This document shows positions 24,561-34,192 of a stretch of DNA of 51,076 nucleotides, piece by piece. The translations under genes were made by a program, and so were the position numbers. This DNA is from Pseudonocardiaceae bacterium YIM PH 21723 (GTDB lineage: Bacteria; Actinomycetota; Actinomycetes; Mycobacteriales; Pseudonocardiaceae), in NCBI GenBank assembly GCA_003600225.1, contig QZFT01000057.1, positions 1 through 51,076 of the forward strand, given 5' to 3'. Every line of letters starts with the position of its first letter. The stretch's first letter is position 1. The notes beneath the pieces are model-generated. The model ran no database searches. It saw only the letters and a program-made list of their open reading frames with translations, and had not been told where the DNA came from.

Positions 24561-25987
24561 TGTCCCAGCCGGTGTCCGGTGCGCCGGGAACCCAAACCCC
24601 GGCACCGGCCCCTTCAGTTCCTACACGGCGGGGAACCGAGCTCCTGTTGCTCGCGTTCGCCGCCGTGTTGGTGACCGGTGCCCTGGGGCTGGTCTCGGCG
24701 AACCAGAACCTCTCGCTGGACAACAACCTGTTCTATTACGGCTTCGCGTTCATGGCGTTGTTCGGCGGCGTGCACCTCGTGGTCCGTCGCTGGGCGCCGT
24801 ACGCGGATCCGCTGATCCTGCCGTGCGCGGCACTGATCAACGGTCTCGGCCTGGTGATGATCTACCGGCTGGACCTGGCGAGCGACTCCCACTTCATCCC
24901 GAAGCAGATCGGCGGGACGGCGATCGGCCTGGTGCTGTTCGCCGCGGTGCTGATCCTGCTCAAGGACCACCGGATGCTGGCCAGGTACGGCTACACCTGT
25001 GGCCTGGTCGGCCTGGTCGCCCTGGCCATTCCCGGCGTGCTGCCCAGCAGCCTGTCCGCCGCGGGTGGCGCGAAGATCTGGATCCTGCTCGGGCCGTTCA
25101 GCATCCAGCCCGGTGAGTTCGCGAAGATCCTGTTGATGATCTTCTTCGCCTCGTTCCTGGTGTCCAAGCGCGACCTGTTCATGGCCGCCGGGCGCCGGGT
25201 CGGTGGCCTCGACCTGCCGCGGGCCAGGGACCTGGGCCCGGTCATCGCGGCGTGGCTGGTGTCCATCGCCGTCCTGGTGCTGGAGAAGGACCTCGGCACC
25301 TCGCTGCTGTTCTACGGCATCCTGCTGACGATGCTGTACATCTCCACCGAACGGATCGGCTGGGTCATCGTCGGTGGCGGGATGTTCGTGGGTGGCGCGC
25401 TGATCGCCTGGAAGGTCTTCTACCACGTGCAGGTCCGGGTGGACGGCTGGCTGAACCCGCTGGCCGACCCGAACGACAAGACCTACCAGATCTCCCAGTC
25501 GCTGTTCGGCTTCGCCACCGGCGGTATCGCGGGCAGTGGCCTCGGCGCCGGCCGGCCGGACCTCGTGCCGGAGGCCAGGAGCGACTTCATCCTCACCTCG
25601 ATCGGCGAGGAACTGGGCTTCATCGGCCTGGCCGCGCTGCTGATGATCTACATCTTGCTCATCACCCGGGGCATGCGCAGTGCACTGGCGGTGCGTGATT
25701 CCTTCGGCAAGCTGCTGGCCGCCGGTCTCTCGTTCGCCATCGGTTTCCAGGTTTTCATCGTGGCGGGCGGTGTGACCACGCTCATCCCACTGACCGGTCT
25801 GACCACGCCGTTCCTCGCATACGGTGGTAGTTCCCTGCTCGCCAACTGGATCCTGATCGGGCTCCTGCTGCGGATCTCCGACGCGGCCCGCAGGCCCAGT
25901 GGCGGCACCCGTCCCCGTATCCAGCACGCGACGCCGATCGCCGAAGCATCGACCGAGCTGGTCACCCGACCGGAGCCGACAACATGA
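24560..25987 (+). CDS. rodA: RodA/FtsW-family SEDS peptidoglycan polymerase
   Basis: A 475-residue polytopic protein of the SEDS family, which polymerises lipid II glycan. About 12 hydrophobic segments follow a Pro-rich cytoplasmic start. IQPGEFAKILLMIF near 190, EKDLGTSLLFYG near 240 and the late TGLTTPFLAYGGSSLLANW are SEDS signatures. ATG 24560 overlaps the pstP stop by one base, with GGAGGG upstream; an in-frame ATG at 24545 is less likely. The partner transpeptidase pbpA overlaps its stop. Confidence 0.95.
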   Translation: MSQPVSGAPGTQTPAPAPSVPTRRGTELLLLAFAAVLVTGALGLVSANQNLSLDNNLFYYGFAFMALFGGVHLVVRRWAPYADPLILPCAALINGLGLVMIYRLDLASDSHFIPKQIGGTAIGLVLFAAVLILLKDHRMLARYGYTCGLVGLVALAIPGVLPSSLSAAGGAKIWILLGPFSIQPGEFAKILLMIFFASFLVSKRDLFMAAGRRVGGLDLPRARDLGPVIAAWLVSIAVLVLEKDLGTSLLFYGILLTMLYISTERIGWVIVGGGMFVGGALIAWKVFYHVQVRVDGWLNPLADPNDKTYQISQSLFGFATGGIAGSGLGAGRPDLVPEARSDFILTSIGEELGFIGLAALLMIYILLITRGMRSALAVRDSFGKLLAAGLSFAIGFQVFIVAGGVTTLIPLTGLTTPFLAYGGSSLLANWILIGLLLRISDAARRPSGGTRPRIQHATPIAEASTELVTRPEPTT

Positions 25988-27441
25988 ACACCCCGGTGCG
26001 CCGTGTCGCGCTCGCCGTGATGGCGCTGATGGCCCTCCTCCTGGCCAACATGACCTACATCCAGGTCGTGATGGCCGACGAGCTGCGCAACGACCCGAAC
26101 AACAAGCGGACGCTCTACGAGGAGGCCGGCCGCCAGCGCGGCCAGATCATCGTGGACGGTTCCCCGCTCGCGCTGAGCACCCCGAGCAACGATCGGTGGA
26201 AGTTCCAGCGCTCGTACCCGAAGGGCGCCCCGTTCGCGACGGTGACCGGGTACTTCGGCATCACCCTGGGCAGCACCGACCTGGAGTACGCGGGCAACGA
26301 CGTACTCAGCGGATCCGCGCCCAGCCTGATCGGCGCCCGGCTGTCCGACCTGATCACCGGGCGCGACCCGCGCGGCGGCGCGCTGGACCTGACCATCAAG
26401 GCCAAGGTGCAGCAGGCCGCCTACGACGGGCTGGCCGCCAAGGGACTCAAGGGTTCCGTGGTGGCGATCGACCCGAACAACGGCGAGATCCTGGCCATGG
26501 TGTCCACCCCGTCCTTCGACCCGAACGCGCTGGCCAGCCATGACCTGAAGTCGGCGGGCAACCGGTACCAGGAACTGATCGACGACACGAAGAACAAGCC
26601 ACTGCTGAACCGGGCGATCCGGGAGACCTATCCGCCCGGCTCCACCTTCAAGCTGGTGGTCGCGGCCGCCGCGCTGAAGGACGGCAAGGACAAGGACACC
26701 CCGGTCACCACCGCGCCCAGCGTCAACTACCCGGGCAGCAACACGCCGCTGTTCAACTTCGGCAACACCGCGTGCGGCACCGGCAAGCTGATCGACGCGC
26801 TGGCCTCCTCCTGCAACACCGCGTTCGCCGAACTGGCCGACCAGGTGGGCAAGGACAAGCTCCGCGAGCAGGCCAAGGCCTTCGGGATCGGCGAGCAGGA
26901 CTGGGAGATCCCGATGAAGCCGGTGGCCTCCACCCTCGGCGACATCTCGGACCGGGGCGCGCTGTACCGGGCGGGCATCGGCCAGGCGGACGTCCGGCTC
27001 ACCCCGCTGCAGAACGCGGTCATCGCCGCGACCATCGCCAACGACGGCCAGCGGATGGCGCCGCACCTGATCAAGCGGACGCTGGACCCGGATCTGTCCA
27101 GCGAGGTCGACGCGACCGGCTCCAAGCGGGTCAAGTCCGCGATGAGCTCCTCGGACGTGGCGAAGCTGAAGGAGATGATGATCGCCTCGGAGCAGCACAG
27201 CGGCGGTCAGCAGATCCAGGGCGTCACGGTGGCGTCGAAGACCGGGACCGCCGAGCACGGCGAGCACCCGCGGGAGACCCCGCCACACGGCTGGTACGTG
27301 GCCTTCGCCCCGGCGGAGAAGCCGACCGTGGCGATCGCGGTGATCGTGGAGGACGGCGGTGACCGCGGGCTGAACGCGACCGGCGCGTCCATCGCGCGGC
27401 CGATCGGCCTGGCCACCATGCGAGCGGCATTGGGTAGGTGA
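25984..27441 (+). CDS. pbpA: PbpA, class B penicillin-binding protein
   Basis: A 485-residue single-pass transpeptidase. A membrane anchor (about 8-28) precedes an N-terminal module and the catalytic domain. The serine motif STFK lies in YPPGSTFKLV near 222, SCN near 278 and KTGTAE near 419. It crosslinks peptidoglycan made by RodA, and in mycobacteria it is phosphorylated by PknB. The ATG overlaps the rodA stop (ATGA), and pknA begins 2 bases after its stop. Confidence 0.95.
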   Translation: MNTPVRRVALAVMALMALLLANMTYIQVVMADELRNDPNNKRTLYEEAGRQRGQIIVDGSPLALSTPSNDRWKFQRSYPKGAPFATVTGYFGITLGSTDLEYAGNDVLSGSAPSLIGARLSDLITGRDPRGGALDLTIKAKVQQAAYDGLAAKGLKGSVVAIDPNNGEILAMVSTPSFDPNALASHDLKSAGNRYQELIDDTKNKPLLNRAIRETYPPGSTFKLVVAAAALKDGKDKDTPVTTAPSVNYPGSNTPLFNFGNTACGTGKLIDALASSCNTAFAELADQVGKDKLREQAKAFGIGEQDWEIPMKPVASTLGDISDRGALYRAGIGQADVRLTPLQNAVIAATIANDGQRMAPHLIKRTLDPDLSSEVDATGSKRVKSAMSSSDVAKLKEMMIASEQHSGGQQIQGVTVASKTGTAEHGEHPRETPPHGWYVAFAPAEKPTVAIAVIVEDGGDRGLNATGASIARPIGLATMRAALGR

Positions 27442-27443
27442 CG

Positions 27444-28757
27444 ATGGCCATCGCCCAGGGACAGATCCTCATCGACCGCTACCGGTTGACCAACCGGATA
27501 GCGGTCGGTGGCATGGGCGAGGTCTGGGCGGCCGACGACACCACGCTGAGTCGCACGGTCGCGGTGAAGGTGCTCAAACCGGAACTGGCCAACAGCGCCG
27601 AGTTCCTGCAGCGGTTCCGCACCGAGGCGCGGACCATCGCCTCGCTGAACCATCCCGGAGTCGCCGCCGTACATGATTATGGCGAGTACGACCGGGGCGA
27701 CGATCACCTGGCTTTCCTGGTGATGGAGCTGGTCCCGGGCGAACCCCTCGCCGCGATCATCCGCAAGCAGAAGCGGCTGCCCTACCAGCGCACGCTGGAC
27801 ATTCTCGAGCAGGCGGGGCATGCGCTGCAGGCGGCGCACGAGCGCGGCTATGTGCACCGAGACGTCAAGCCGGGCAACATTCTGGTGACGGGAAACGGCA
27901 AGGTGAAGCTCACCGATTTTGGGATAGCCAAAGCCGTAGACGCCGCGCCGGTGACCCGGCAAGGTGTGGTGATGGGCACCGCGCACTACATCGCGCCGGA
28001 GCAGGCCCAAGGTCACGACGCCGAGCCTGCCAGCGATGTGTATTCGCTTGCCGTCATCGGGTATGAGTGTCTGGTGGGACATCGGCCATTCCATTCGGAG
28101 AACGCCGTCACCATCGCGATGATGCACATCCGGGACGTGCCCAAGCCACTGCCCGCCGACGTGCCCCGCCCGGTGCGCGCGTTGATCGAGGCCACCCTGG
28201 TGAAGAACCCCAGGCAGCGCTACCAGTCCGGCGGGGAGTTCGCCGCCGCGGTGGCCGCCGTCCGATCGGGCCGCGCGCTGCCCACCCCGTCCGGTATCGG
28301 CGCGACCGTGCCGCACACCGGCGGCGGAACCATCCCGAACCTGCGTCCGGTGCAGGCGGAGACCACGTCGATTCCCCGTGTGCAGGCCGACACCGGACCA
28401 CAGACGGGGCCGATCACCGGTCCGTTCATCGGACGGCAACCCAGCGCGGTGATAACCGTCAGTGAATCGGAACGAACCAAGATTGGTATCGCGCTGCTGG
28501 CCGTTACCCTGCTGCTTGTCCTGGTGGGCCTCGGCCTGCTGGGATTCGCCCAGGGATGGTGGTCGGACGACAACCCGCGGAGTGAGTCACACCGCGGCTC
28601 GTCCCCCTTGGCGTCGATCACGTATGCCGGAGTGCCGGCCGGCATGTCGTGGTTAGCTCAATCCGGAGCCCCCCGATGGATTTCGGCAGGCGACGGTGCG
28701 GCCCGGCACGAGATGATGGATCAGGGAAGAACGAGGATCAGGACACAGATTCGATGA
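27444..28757 (+). CDS. pknA: PknA, transmembrane Ser/Thr protein kinase
   Basis: A 437-residue kinase. Residues about 10-268 form the kinase domain: IAVGGMGEVW loop, AVKVLKPE lysine, YVHRDVKPGNILV catalytic loop, LTDFGIAKA. A Thr/Pro-rich juxtamembrane segment leads to a helix (about 348-368). The outside tail of some 60 residues has no PASTA repeats, as is usual for PknA, though it is rather long. ATG 27444 has GGTAGG five bases upstream; GTG 27438 overlaps the pbpA stop and is an alternative. It overlaps pknB by four bases. Confidence 0.94.
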   Translation: MAIAQGQILIDRYRLTNRIAVGGMGEVWAADDTTLSRTVAVKVLKPELANSAEFLQRFRTEARTIASLNHPGVAAVHDYGEYDRGDDHLAFLVMELVPGEPLAAIIRKQKRLPYQRTLDILEQAGHALQAAHERGYVHRDVKPGNILVTGNGKVKLTDFGIAKAVDAAPVTRQGVVMGTAHYIAPEQAQGHDAEPASDVYSLAVIGYECLVGHRPFHSENAVTIAMMHIRDVPKPLPADVPRPVRALIEATLVKNPRQRYQSGGEFAAAVAAVRSGRALPTPSGIGATVPHTGGGTIPNLRPVQAETTSIPRVQADTGPQTGPITGPFIGRQPSAVITVSESERTKIGIALLAVTLLLVLVGLGLLGFAQGWWSDDNPRSESHRGSSPLASITYAGVPAGMSWLAQSGAPRWISAGDGAARHEMMDQGRTRIRTQIR

Positions 28758-30712
28758 GCACAACGCGACTGCTCTCAAACCGCTACGAGCTGGGGGACAC
28801 CCTGGGCTACGGCGGCATGTCCGAGGTCCACCGCGGACGTGACGTGCGGCTCGGCCGCGACGTCGCCGTCAAGGTGCTGCGCGCGGACCTGGCCAGAGAT
28901 CCCCAGTTCCAGATCCGTTTCCGCCGGGAAGCGCAGAACGCCGCTGCCCTGAACCACCCGGCCATCGTCGCCGTCTATGACACCGGCGAGACCACCAGCG
29001 AATTCGGCCCGCTGCCGTACATCGTGATGGAGTTCGTCGACGGGCAGACGCTGCGCGACATCGTCAAGACCGAGGGGCCCCTGGACAACAGGCGGGCCAT
29101 CGAGGTGATGGCCGACGCGTGCGCCGCCCTGGACTTCAGCCACCGCCACGGGATCATTCACCGGGACGTCAAGCCGGCGAACATAATGATCACCAACAAC
29201 GGCGCGGTCAAGGTGATGGACTTCGGTATCGCCCGCGCGCTCGCGGACGGCCAGGCGGCCGTCACGCAGACCGCGGCGGTGATCGGTACCGCGCAGTACC
29301 TGTCCCCGGAGCAGGCCCGCGGCGAGGCCGTCGACGCGCGCAGCGACGTGTACGCGGCCGGCTGCGTGTTGTTCGAGCTGCTGTGTGGTGAGCCGCCGTT
29401 CACCGGTGACTCCCCCGTCGCCGTGGCCTACCAGCACGTGCGGGAGGACCCGCCGGAGCCGTCCTCGGTGAACCCGGACGTCAGCCCGGCGCTGGATGCC
29501 ATCGTGCTCAAGGCGATGAGCAAGAACCCGGCCAACCGCTACCAGTCCGCCGCCGAGATGCGCGCCGACCTGGTGCGGGTGCTGTCCGGCCAGCGGCCGA
29601 TGGCGCCGATGGTGATGACCGAGGACGAGCGCACCAGCCTGATGACCGGCGAGCCGGCCACGGACATGGTCAACGGCCGGCACCACCCGGGCCCCGCCGA
29701 GGACTACGGCTACGACCAGGACTACGAGTACGAGCGTGGCCGCAAGCGCAGGCGGAACATCATCGCCGCGCTGGTCGGCCTGCTCTGCGTCGGCGTGATC
29801 GCCGCGGTCGTCTTCCTGCTGAGCAAGGACAACAAGGCTCCCGATGCGGCCGAGCAGATCCGGGTCCCCGCAGTGGTGGGCGTTGAGGTCCAGCAGGCAA
29901 AGAACCAGCTGACCAATGCCGGATTCAAGGTCACCGATAATTCAGTCGTCGCCACGTCGGCCAACGACAAGGAAATCGGCAAGGTCACGAAGACCGACCC
30001 GCCGGGCGGCGAACAAGCCGCCAAGGGCACGACGGTCACTGTGACCTGGAAGAAGAGCCCCGATAAAGTCACCGTGCCCAATCTGAAGGGCATGACCAAG
30101 GATGACGCGACCAAGGCGCTCAGTGATAACGGACTGACCGTGGGCCAGACGCTGTTCACCGAGGTCGAGGACAGCAACCAGGTCGACAAGGTTCAGAAGC
30201 AGAACCCGAATGCGGACACTCAGGTCTCCAATGGCACGGCGGTGGACATCACTCTTGGCAAGGCCTCGGAGCAACTCCCGCTTCCGGATGTGACCAATCA
30301 GACCGAGGAACAGGCCAAGGACAACTTGACCAGGGCCGGCTTCCTCAACGTCGTCTCCCAGGAAATAGATTCGGACAAAGATCCGGGCACAGTGGTCCGT
30401 CAGGACCCGGCGGGTGGCGGAACAGCCAAAGCCAAGAAGAACCAGAAGATCACGCTGAGCGTGTCCAAGTCCAACACCATCACCATGCCGACCCTGGTCA
30501 ACATGACTCAGGAAGATGCGAGGGCAGCGTTGGCCGCCCGGGGTTGGGACGGCACGCTCACGGTGAACCGCAGCGGAAACGGCACCAGCGCGCAGGTCAT
30601 ACAGGGGCTCGTCTCGGAACAGAACCCGAAGTCGGGTACGAGGATCAGCAAGTCGCAACCGGTCACCATCACCATTCCGAACAGAGTGGACAATACGAAG
30701 CCGACAAACTAG
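28754..30712 (+). CDS. pknB: PknB, Ser/Thr kinase with four PASTA repeats
   Basis: A 652-residue kinase. The catalytic domain (about 11-275) has LGYGGMSEVHRG, VAVKVLRAD, IIHRDVKPANIM and VMDFGIARA. A transmembrane helix lies at about 338-357. Four PASTA repeats follow, starting IRVPAVVGVE, VTVPNLKGMT, LPLPDVTNQT and ITMPTLVNMT; in PknB these bind muropeptides or lipid II. It is the last gene of the operon and is followed by a strong terminator. Known targets in relatives include FhaA, FhaB, PbpA and CrgA, several of which are encoded in this window. Confidence 0.96.
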   Translation: MSTTRLLSNRYELGDTLGYGGMSEVHRGRDVRLGRDVAVKVLRADLARDPQFQIRFRREAQNAAALNHPAIVAVYDTGETTSEFGPLPYIVMEFVDGQTLRDIVKTEGPLDNRRAIEVMADACAALDFSHRHGIIHRDVKPANIMITNNGAVKVMDFGIARALADGQAAVTQTAAVIGTAQYLSPEQARGEAVDARSDVYAAGCVLFELLCGEPPFTGDSPVAVAYQHVREDPPEPSSVNPDVSPALDAIVLKAMSKNPANRYQSAAEMRADLVRVLSGQRPMAPMVMTEDERTSLMTGEPATDMVNGRHHPGPAEDYGYDQDYEYERGRKRRRNIIAALVGLLCVGVIAAVVFLLSKDNKAPDAAEQIRVPAVVGVEVQQAKNQLTNAGFKVTDNSVVATSANDKEIGKVTKTDPPGGEQAAKGTTVTVTWKKSPDKVTVPNLKGMTKDDATKALSDNGLTVGQTLFTEVEDSNQVDKVQKQNPNADTQVSNGTAVDITLGKASEQLPLPDVTNQTEEQAKDNLTRAGFLNVVSQEIDSDKDPGTVVRQDPAGGGTAKAKKNQKITLSVSKSNTITMPTLVNMTQEDARAALAARGWDGTLTVNRSGNGTSAQVIQGLVSEQNPKSGTRISKSQPVTITIPNRVDNTKPTN

Positions 30713-30724
30713 CCGGTAGTACGT

Positions 30725-30760
30725 CGCCGCCCGATCACTCGATCGGGCGGCGATTTTTTT
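30725..30760 (+). terminator. Terminator of the fhaA-pknB operon
   Basis: A 12-bp perfect stem CGCCGCCCGATC (30725-30736 with 30741-30752) is followed by ATTTTTTTT. Confidence 0.92.
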
Positions 30761-30913
30761 TGTACCGCGCACGCGTAGCCGGACGTGATCCGGCTCGATT
30801 GGACCGGTTGCGCGGAGCTCGACACCCCAGGATGCCCCGAACGGATCTACTAAAACAGGGAAATCACGGATAAATTTCCATCGAAGAACAGCGAATAGAT
30901 CCTGGGGTATTTC

Positions 30914-31375
30914 ATGTTCATTCGAAAGTTAGCCATTTTTGCCGCGTGCTCAATTATGCTTTCGGGCGCACTCAACACAATTTCCGCACCCCCTGCCGCG
31001 GCTTCTGTCGAATACTGCCAAGGCGGCGCGAACGGGTTCGTCGATATTCCGGACAACCTGTCGGGCGCATCGGCGGCAGTCACCACCGGACAGTGGACCT
31101 ACCTGCACCTCATGTTCGGAAACGTGCAAGGAAAGACCCGTGGCTGGGCCTACCTGACCGGCCAGTCAGGAGTCAACCTGGCACCAGGGTTCTCGGTCTG
31201 GCTGGACGTGTCCACCGATGGAGGACGGACCTGGAACCAATGTGGTCCATTCGGGGTCAAGGGCAATCCAGGGATTATCACCTCGGCCGCCAAGGCCACT
31301 TCTTCGGACCCGAATTTCGTGTTCCGGGCGGGGGCCTCTGAGCAGGGCCGGATATTGCTCACCGGCTGGCACTGA
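30914..31375 (+). CDS. Small secreted protein (unknown)
   Basis: A 153-residue protein. A Sec signal peptide (MFIRKLAIFAACSIMLSGAL) probably ends at AAAS near residue 31. The mature part of about 120 residues is beta-rich and has Cys residues near 35 and 109, likely forming a disulphide. WLDVSTDGGRTWNQCGPF resembles a small beta-sandwich edge. No family is recognised. It lies 29 bases ahead of the large lysozyme-like gene on the same strand, so it is probably co-transcribed. The upstream sequence is AT-richer than the surroundings. Confidence 0.7.
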   Translation: MFIRKLAIFAACSIMLSGALNTISAPPAAASVEYCQGGANGFVDIPDNLSGASAAVTTGQWTYLHLMFGNVQGKTRGWAYLTGQSGVNLAPGFSVWLDVSTDGGRTWNQCGPFGVKGNPGIITSAAKATSSDPNFVFRAGASEQGRILLTGWH

Positions 31376-31404
31376 TCCTTCGTTCGAAAAATCCTGGGGG
31401 AATA

Positions 31405-33600
31405 ATGGACGATCTGGTACTTGGCGCGCAAAGATTCATCAATTCATACAATGTCAGTGATATTCCGAAGATCAAGGAGAACGGGCGCACCAGCTGGGAG
31501 GTGATGTACGCCCTGACCCGGATCCTGCAGTACGAGCTGGGCATCGCCACCCTGTCCGACAGCTTCGGCCCGACGACGCTGTCCACCCTGCAGTCGAAGT
31601 ACCCGGTGGTCGACAGGAACAGCGGCACCGAGGCGATCAACCGGATCATCCGGTCCGGTCTGGTGTGCAAGGGCTACGACGGCGGCGAGATCCTCGGCAC
31701 CTTCGACGAGAAGGTGAGCACGGCGGTCACCAAGCTCAAGCAGGACATGGGCGTGGCCGGCGTCTACCCCGGGGAAGGCGTCACGCCGAAGGTGTTCAAG
31801 GCGCTGCTCACCATGGACCCGTACGTCGTGGTGCTGAATGGCAGTGAACAGATCCGCTCCATCCAGCAGTGGATGAACTCCCAGTACGTCGGCAGGCGGG
31901 AGTTCTTCATCATCCCGTGTGACGGCTGGTTCTCCCGCGATGTGCAGAAGGCACTGATGCTGGCGATCCAGTACGAGATCGGCATGAGCGACGACGTGGC
32001 GAACGGGGTGTTCGGCCCCGGCACCCAGAAGGGCATCAAGAACAACGTGCTGGCCGTGGGATCCGGCGGAACCTGGGTTCAGCTGTTCAGCGCCGCCATG
32101 ATCTTCAACCGGCGGATCAACACCGCGTTCACCAAATCCTTCGACAGCAGACTCTCGGCGGAGGCGAGCAGCTTCCAGGATTTCGTGAAGCTGCCGGTCA
32201 CCGGGAAGGGCGACTTCCAGACCTGGGCCTCGCTGCTGGTCTCCACCGGCGACGACAGCCGTAGGGGCGCGGCGTGTGACTGCGTCACCACGATCACCCC
32301 GGCTCGTGCCCAGTCACTGAAGGACAACGGCTACCAGATCATCGGCCGCTACCTGTCCAACGTGCCGAGCGGCAAGCTGAACAAGATGATCCAGCCGGGC
32401 GAACTGAAGACCATCACCGATGCGGGCCTGCGGGTCTTCCCGATCTACCAGACCGTCGGCAGTGAAGCGGCGTACTTCAACTACTCGCAGGGCCGTGCCG
32501 ACGCGTTCGCCGCCATCGAACGAGCCCGGTACTACGGCTTCAAGCCACGCACCCGGATCTATTTCGCCGTGGACTTCGACGCACTCGACTACCAGGTGAC
32601 CGACAGCATCATTCCGCACTTCAGCGGAATCAAGGACACCATGGTCGCGTACGCACAGGAGTACGAGGTCGGGGTCTACGGTCCGCGCAACGTGTGCACT
32701 CGGGTATCCGGTCTGGCATCGGCCAGCTTCGTCTCGGACATGTCCACTGGATTCTCCGGCAATCTCGGCTATCCGATGCCGTTGAACTGGGCTTTCGACC
32801 AGATCGCCACCATCACCGTCGGCGCCGGAGACGGTTTGATCGAGATCGACAACAACATCACCTCCGGCCGGGACAACGGCCAGAACAGCTTCAATCCGGG
32901 TCAGAACATCGACAACCTGGACGTCGGCTTCGACATGGCGCTGCATGGCAACCTGCTGAAGGACACCCAGACCTACTTCGAATCCATAGCGGTGCCGGAA
33001 ACGGGTGGAGATGGCACCGAAGGAGGCACCTATTTCTACAACACGACCACCGATGCGTTGAAAAAGGTACTCCAGCACGACGCCTTGATCACGCAGATGT
33101 CTCGCGTTCTCGGAATTCGCAAGGCTTATATTCAGTGCCCATTGTTGTGGGAGATCCGGAAGTTCAATCTGGATGACCCTATTGCCGATGCGGCAGTTCG
33201 GCAATACCACACCTCCGGTGGTGGCCTCAAGAATGACAGCAGCACCGGGCTCGGGCAGATATTCGCAGCCACTGCAATCAATGCCAGAAACTACTGCATC
33301 GACTTGGGTCTTATTCTCGGTGCCAAGATGGACTCGACCAAGGACGCCGACATCTGGGCGGTCTGGCAGCGCCTCAACGGCGACGAGGAGTACAACGTCC
33401 AGGCGGTCGCCATGGCCATGCTGGATGCATCCCGCATGGCCAATGGAAATCGGCCGGGCTTGAACGACCCACAGGAAAGCATCCGTAAGATGTTCTCCAG
33501 GTATAACGGCACCGGCCCGAAGGCCGAGAAGTATGGTTTCGACATGTTTGGCGAGTTTAAAGTATTCGAGAAGTACAACGCACCCTTGCGAAGCAAATGA
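31405..33600 (+). CDS. Leaderless DUF1906 / lysozyme-like peptidoglycan-active protein
   Basis: A 731-residue protein without any signal peptide (it begins MDDLVLGAQRF). Residues 1-110 and about 140-270 look like peptidoglycan-binding-type repeats (LQYELGI, DSFGPTT, GVFGPGT). Residues about 290-485 match DUF1906, a glycoside-hydrolase-like TIM barrel (GYQIIGRYLSN, TRIYFAVDFDA, EVGVYGPRNV, WAFDQIAT). Residues about 545-731 look like a lysozyme/transglycosylase domain, with a candidate catalytic Glu in CPLLWEIRKF and DSSTGLGQIFAATAI. GGGGGA precedes the ATG. It is likely a cell-wall hydrolase exported by an unusual route or with the help of the next gene. Confidence 0.82.
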   Translation: MDDLVLGAQRFINSYNVSDIPKIKENGRTSWEVMYALTRILQYELGIATLSDSFGPTTLSTLQSKYPVVDRNSGTEAINRIIRSGLVCKGYDGGEILGTFDEKVSTAVTKLKQDMGVAGVYPGEGVTPKVFKALLTMDPYVVVLNGSEQIRSIQQWMNSQYVGRREFFIIPCDGWFSRDVQKALMLAIQYEIGMSDDVANGVFGPGTQKGIKNNVLAVGSGGTWVQLFSAAMIFNRRINTAFTKSFDSRLSAEASSFQDFVKLPVTGKGDFQTWASLLVSTGDDSRRGAACDCVTTITPARAQSLKDNGYQIIGRYLSNVPSGKLNKMIQPGELKTITDAGLRVFPIYQTVGSEAAYFNYSQGRADAFAAIERARYYGFKPRTRIYFAVDFDALDYQVTDSIIPHFSGIKDTMVAYAQEYEVGVYGPRNVCTRVSGLASASFVSDMSTGFSGNLGYPMPLNWAFDQIATITVGAGDGLIEIDNNITSGRDNGQNSFNPGQNIDNLDVGFDMALHGNLLKDTQTYFESIAVPETGGDGTEGGTYFYNTTTDALKKVLQHDALITQMSRVLGIRKAYIQCPLLWEIRKFNLDDPIADAAVRQYHTSGGGLKNDSSTGLGQIFAATAINARNYCIDLGLILGAKMDSTKDADIWAVWQRLNGDEEYNVQAVAMAMLDASRMANGNRPGLNDPQESIRKMFSRYNGTGPKAEKYGFDMFGEFKVFEKYNAPLRSK

Positions 33601-33601
33601 G

Positions 33602-33982
33602 ATGAGCATGGAAGAATCAGCGGCCAGAATTTCAGTCCCGCGCTGGACGGTTTTCCTGGCCGGCAATTTTATCGTGGGCCAGGTCGGGGCATTGGCATTC
33701 ATTTTTCTGATCGAGATGCTGCAATATTACTACTGGCCCGACCTGCTCAACCCGCAGAGCGGGGCGAGGTTCGCTTCGGATGAGTCGTTCCACACCGCTT
33801 TTCCGATCGGGGCCGTGCTCTTTGTGCTGCTGATTCTGTTCCTGCCGTTCAACCTGCTGATGCGTCGCAAGATGCGGATCAGCTGGGGGCGCTACTGGGG
33901 AATCGCCCTCGTGTTGCTGCTCGCTCCCGCGCTGACCAGCTACACACCCGTGAGTCTCTGGATACTCAGCCACCTGCACTAG
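33602..33982 (+). CDS. Small membrane protein with three hydrophobic segments
   Basis: A 126-residue protein from ATG 33602, one base after the previous stop. Hydrophobic segments lie near 16-38, 65-85 and 98-120, with RRKMR between the second and third. It ends TSYTPVSLWILSHLH. Tight coupling to the leaderless hydrolase gene suggests it works with it, for instance as a holin-like exporter or protector, but no homology supports that. A partial copy of its C-terminal half follows directly (33984-34178). Confidence 0.7.
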   Translation: MSMEESAARISVPRWTVFLAGNFIVGQVGALAFIFLIEMLQYYYWPDLLNPQSGARFASDESFHTAFPIGAVLFVLLILFLPFNLLMRRKMRISWGRYWGIALVLLLAPALTSYTPVSLWILSHLH

Positions 33983-33983
33983 A

Positions 33984-34178
33984 ACTGGGGATTCGACAGC
34001 GACGTGGGGCGCCCTCGTCTTCGTGAACCCGCTGTTCCTGGGCGTCAACCTGATGTTCCGCCGCAGAGTGAAGGCCGGGCCTTCGCTCTTCTGGGGTGCG
34101 GCACCGACGCTGTTCCTCAGCCCTGCGGTATCGGTTTACACCCCGGTGAGCCTTTCCCTCTTTTCCTACCTGTACTAG
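33984..34178 (+). pseudogene. Truncated tandem paralogue of the small membrane protein
   Basis: Read in frame from 34005, the sequence codes for GALVFVNPLFLGVNLMFRRR and ends VSVYTPVSLSLFSYLY-stop. This matches the C-terminal half of the upstream gene (GAVLFVLLILFLPFNLLMRR and TSYTPVSLWILSHLH). No start codon lies in the expected place. The only in-frame candidate is GTG 34023, without a ribosome site. The leader AACTGGGGATTCGA sits right before the break and recurs as AACTGGGGAGTTCGATG before the next gene. This indicates a deletion of the 5' half of a second copy. Confidence 0.75.
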
Positions 34179-34192
34179 AACTGGGGAGTTCG

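Noticed and set aside
24614-25927. A 437-residue minus-strand frame opposite rodA
   Set aside because: Composition is Gln/Asp/Gly/His-rich shadow sequence. The plus strand encodes a clear SEDS protein.
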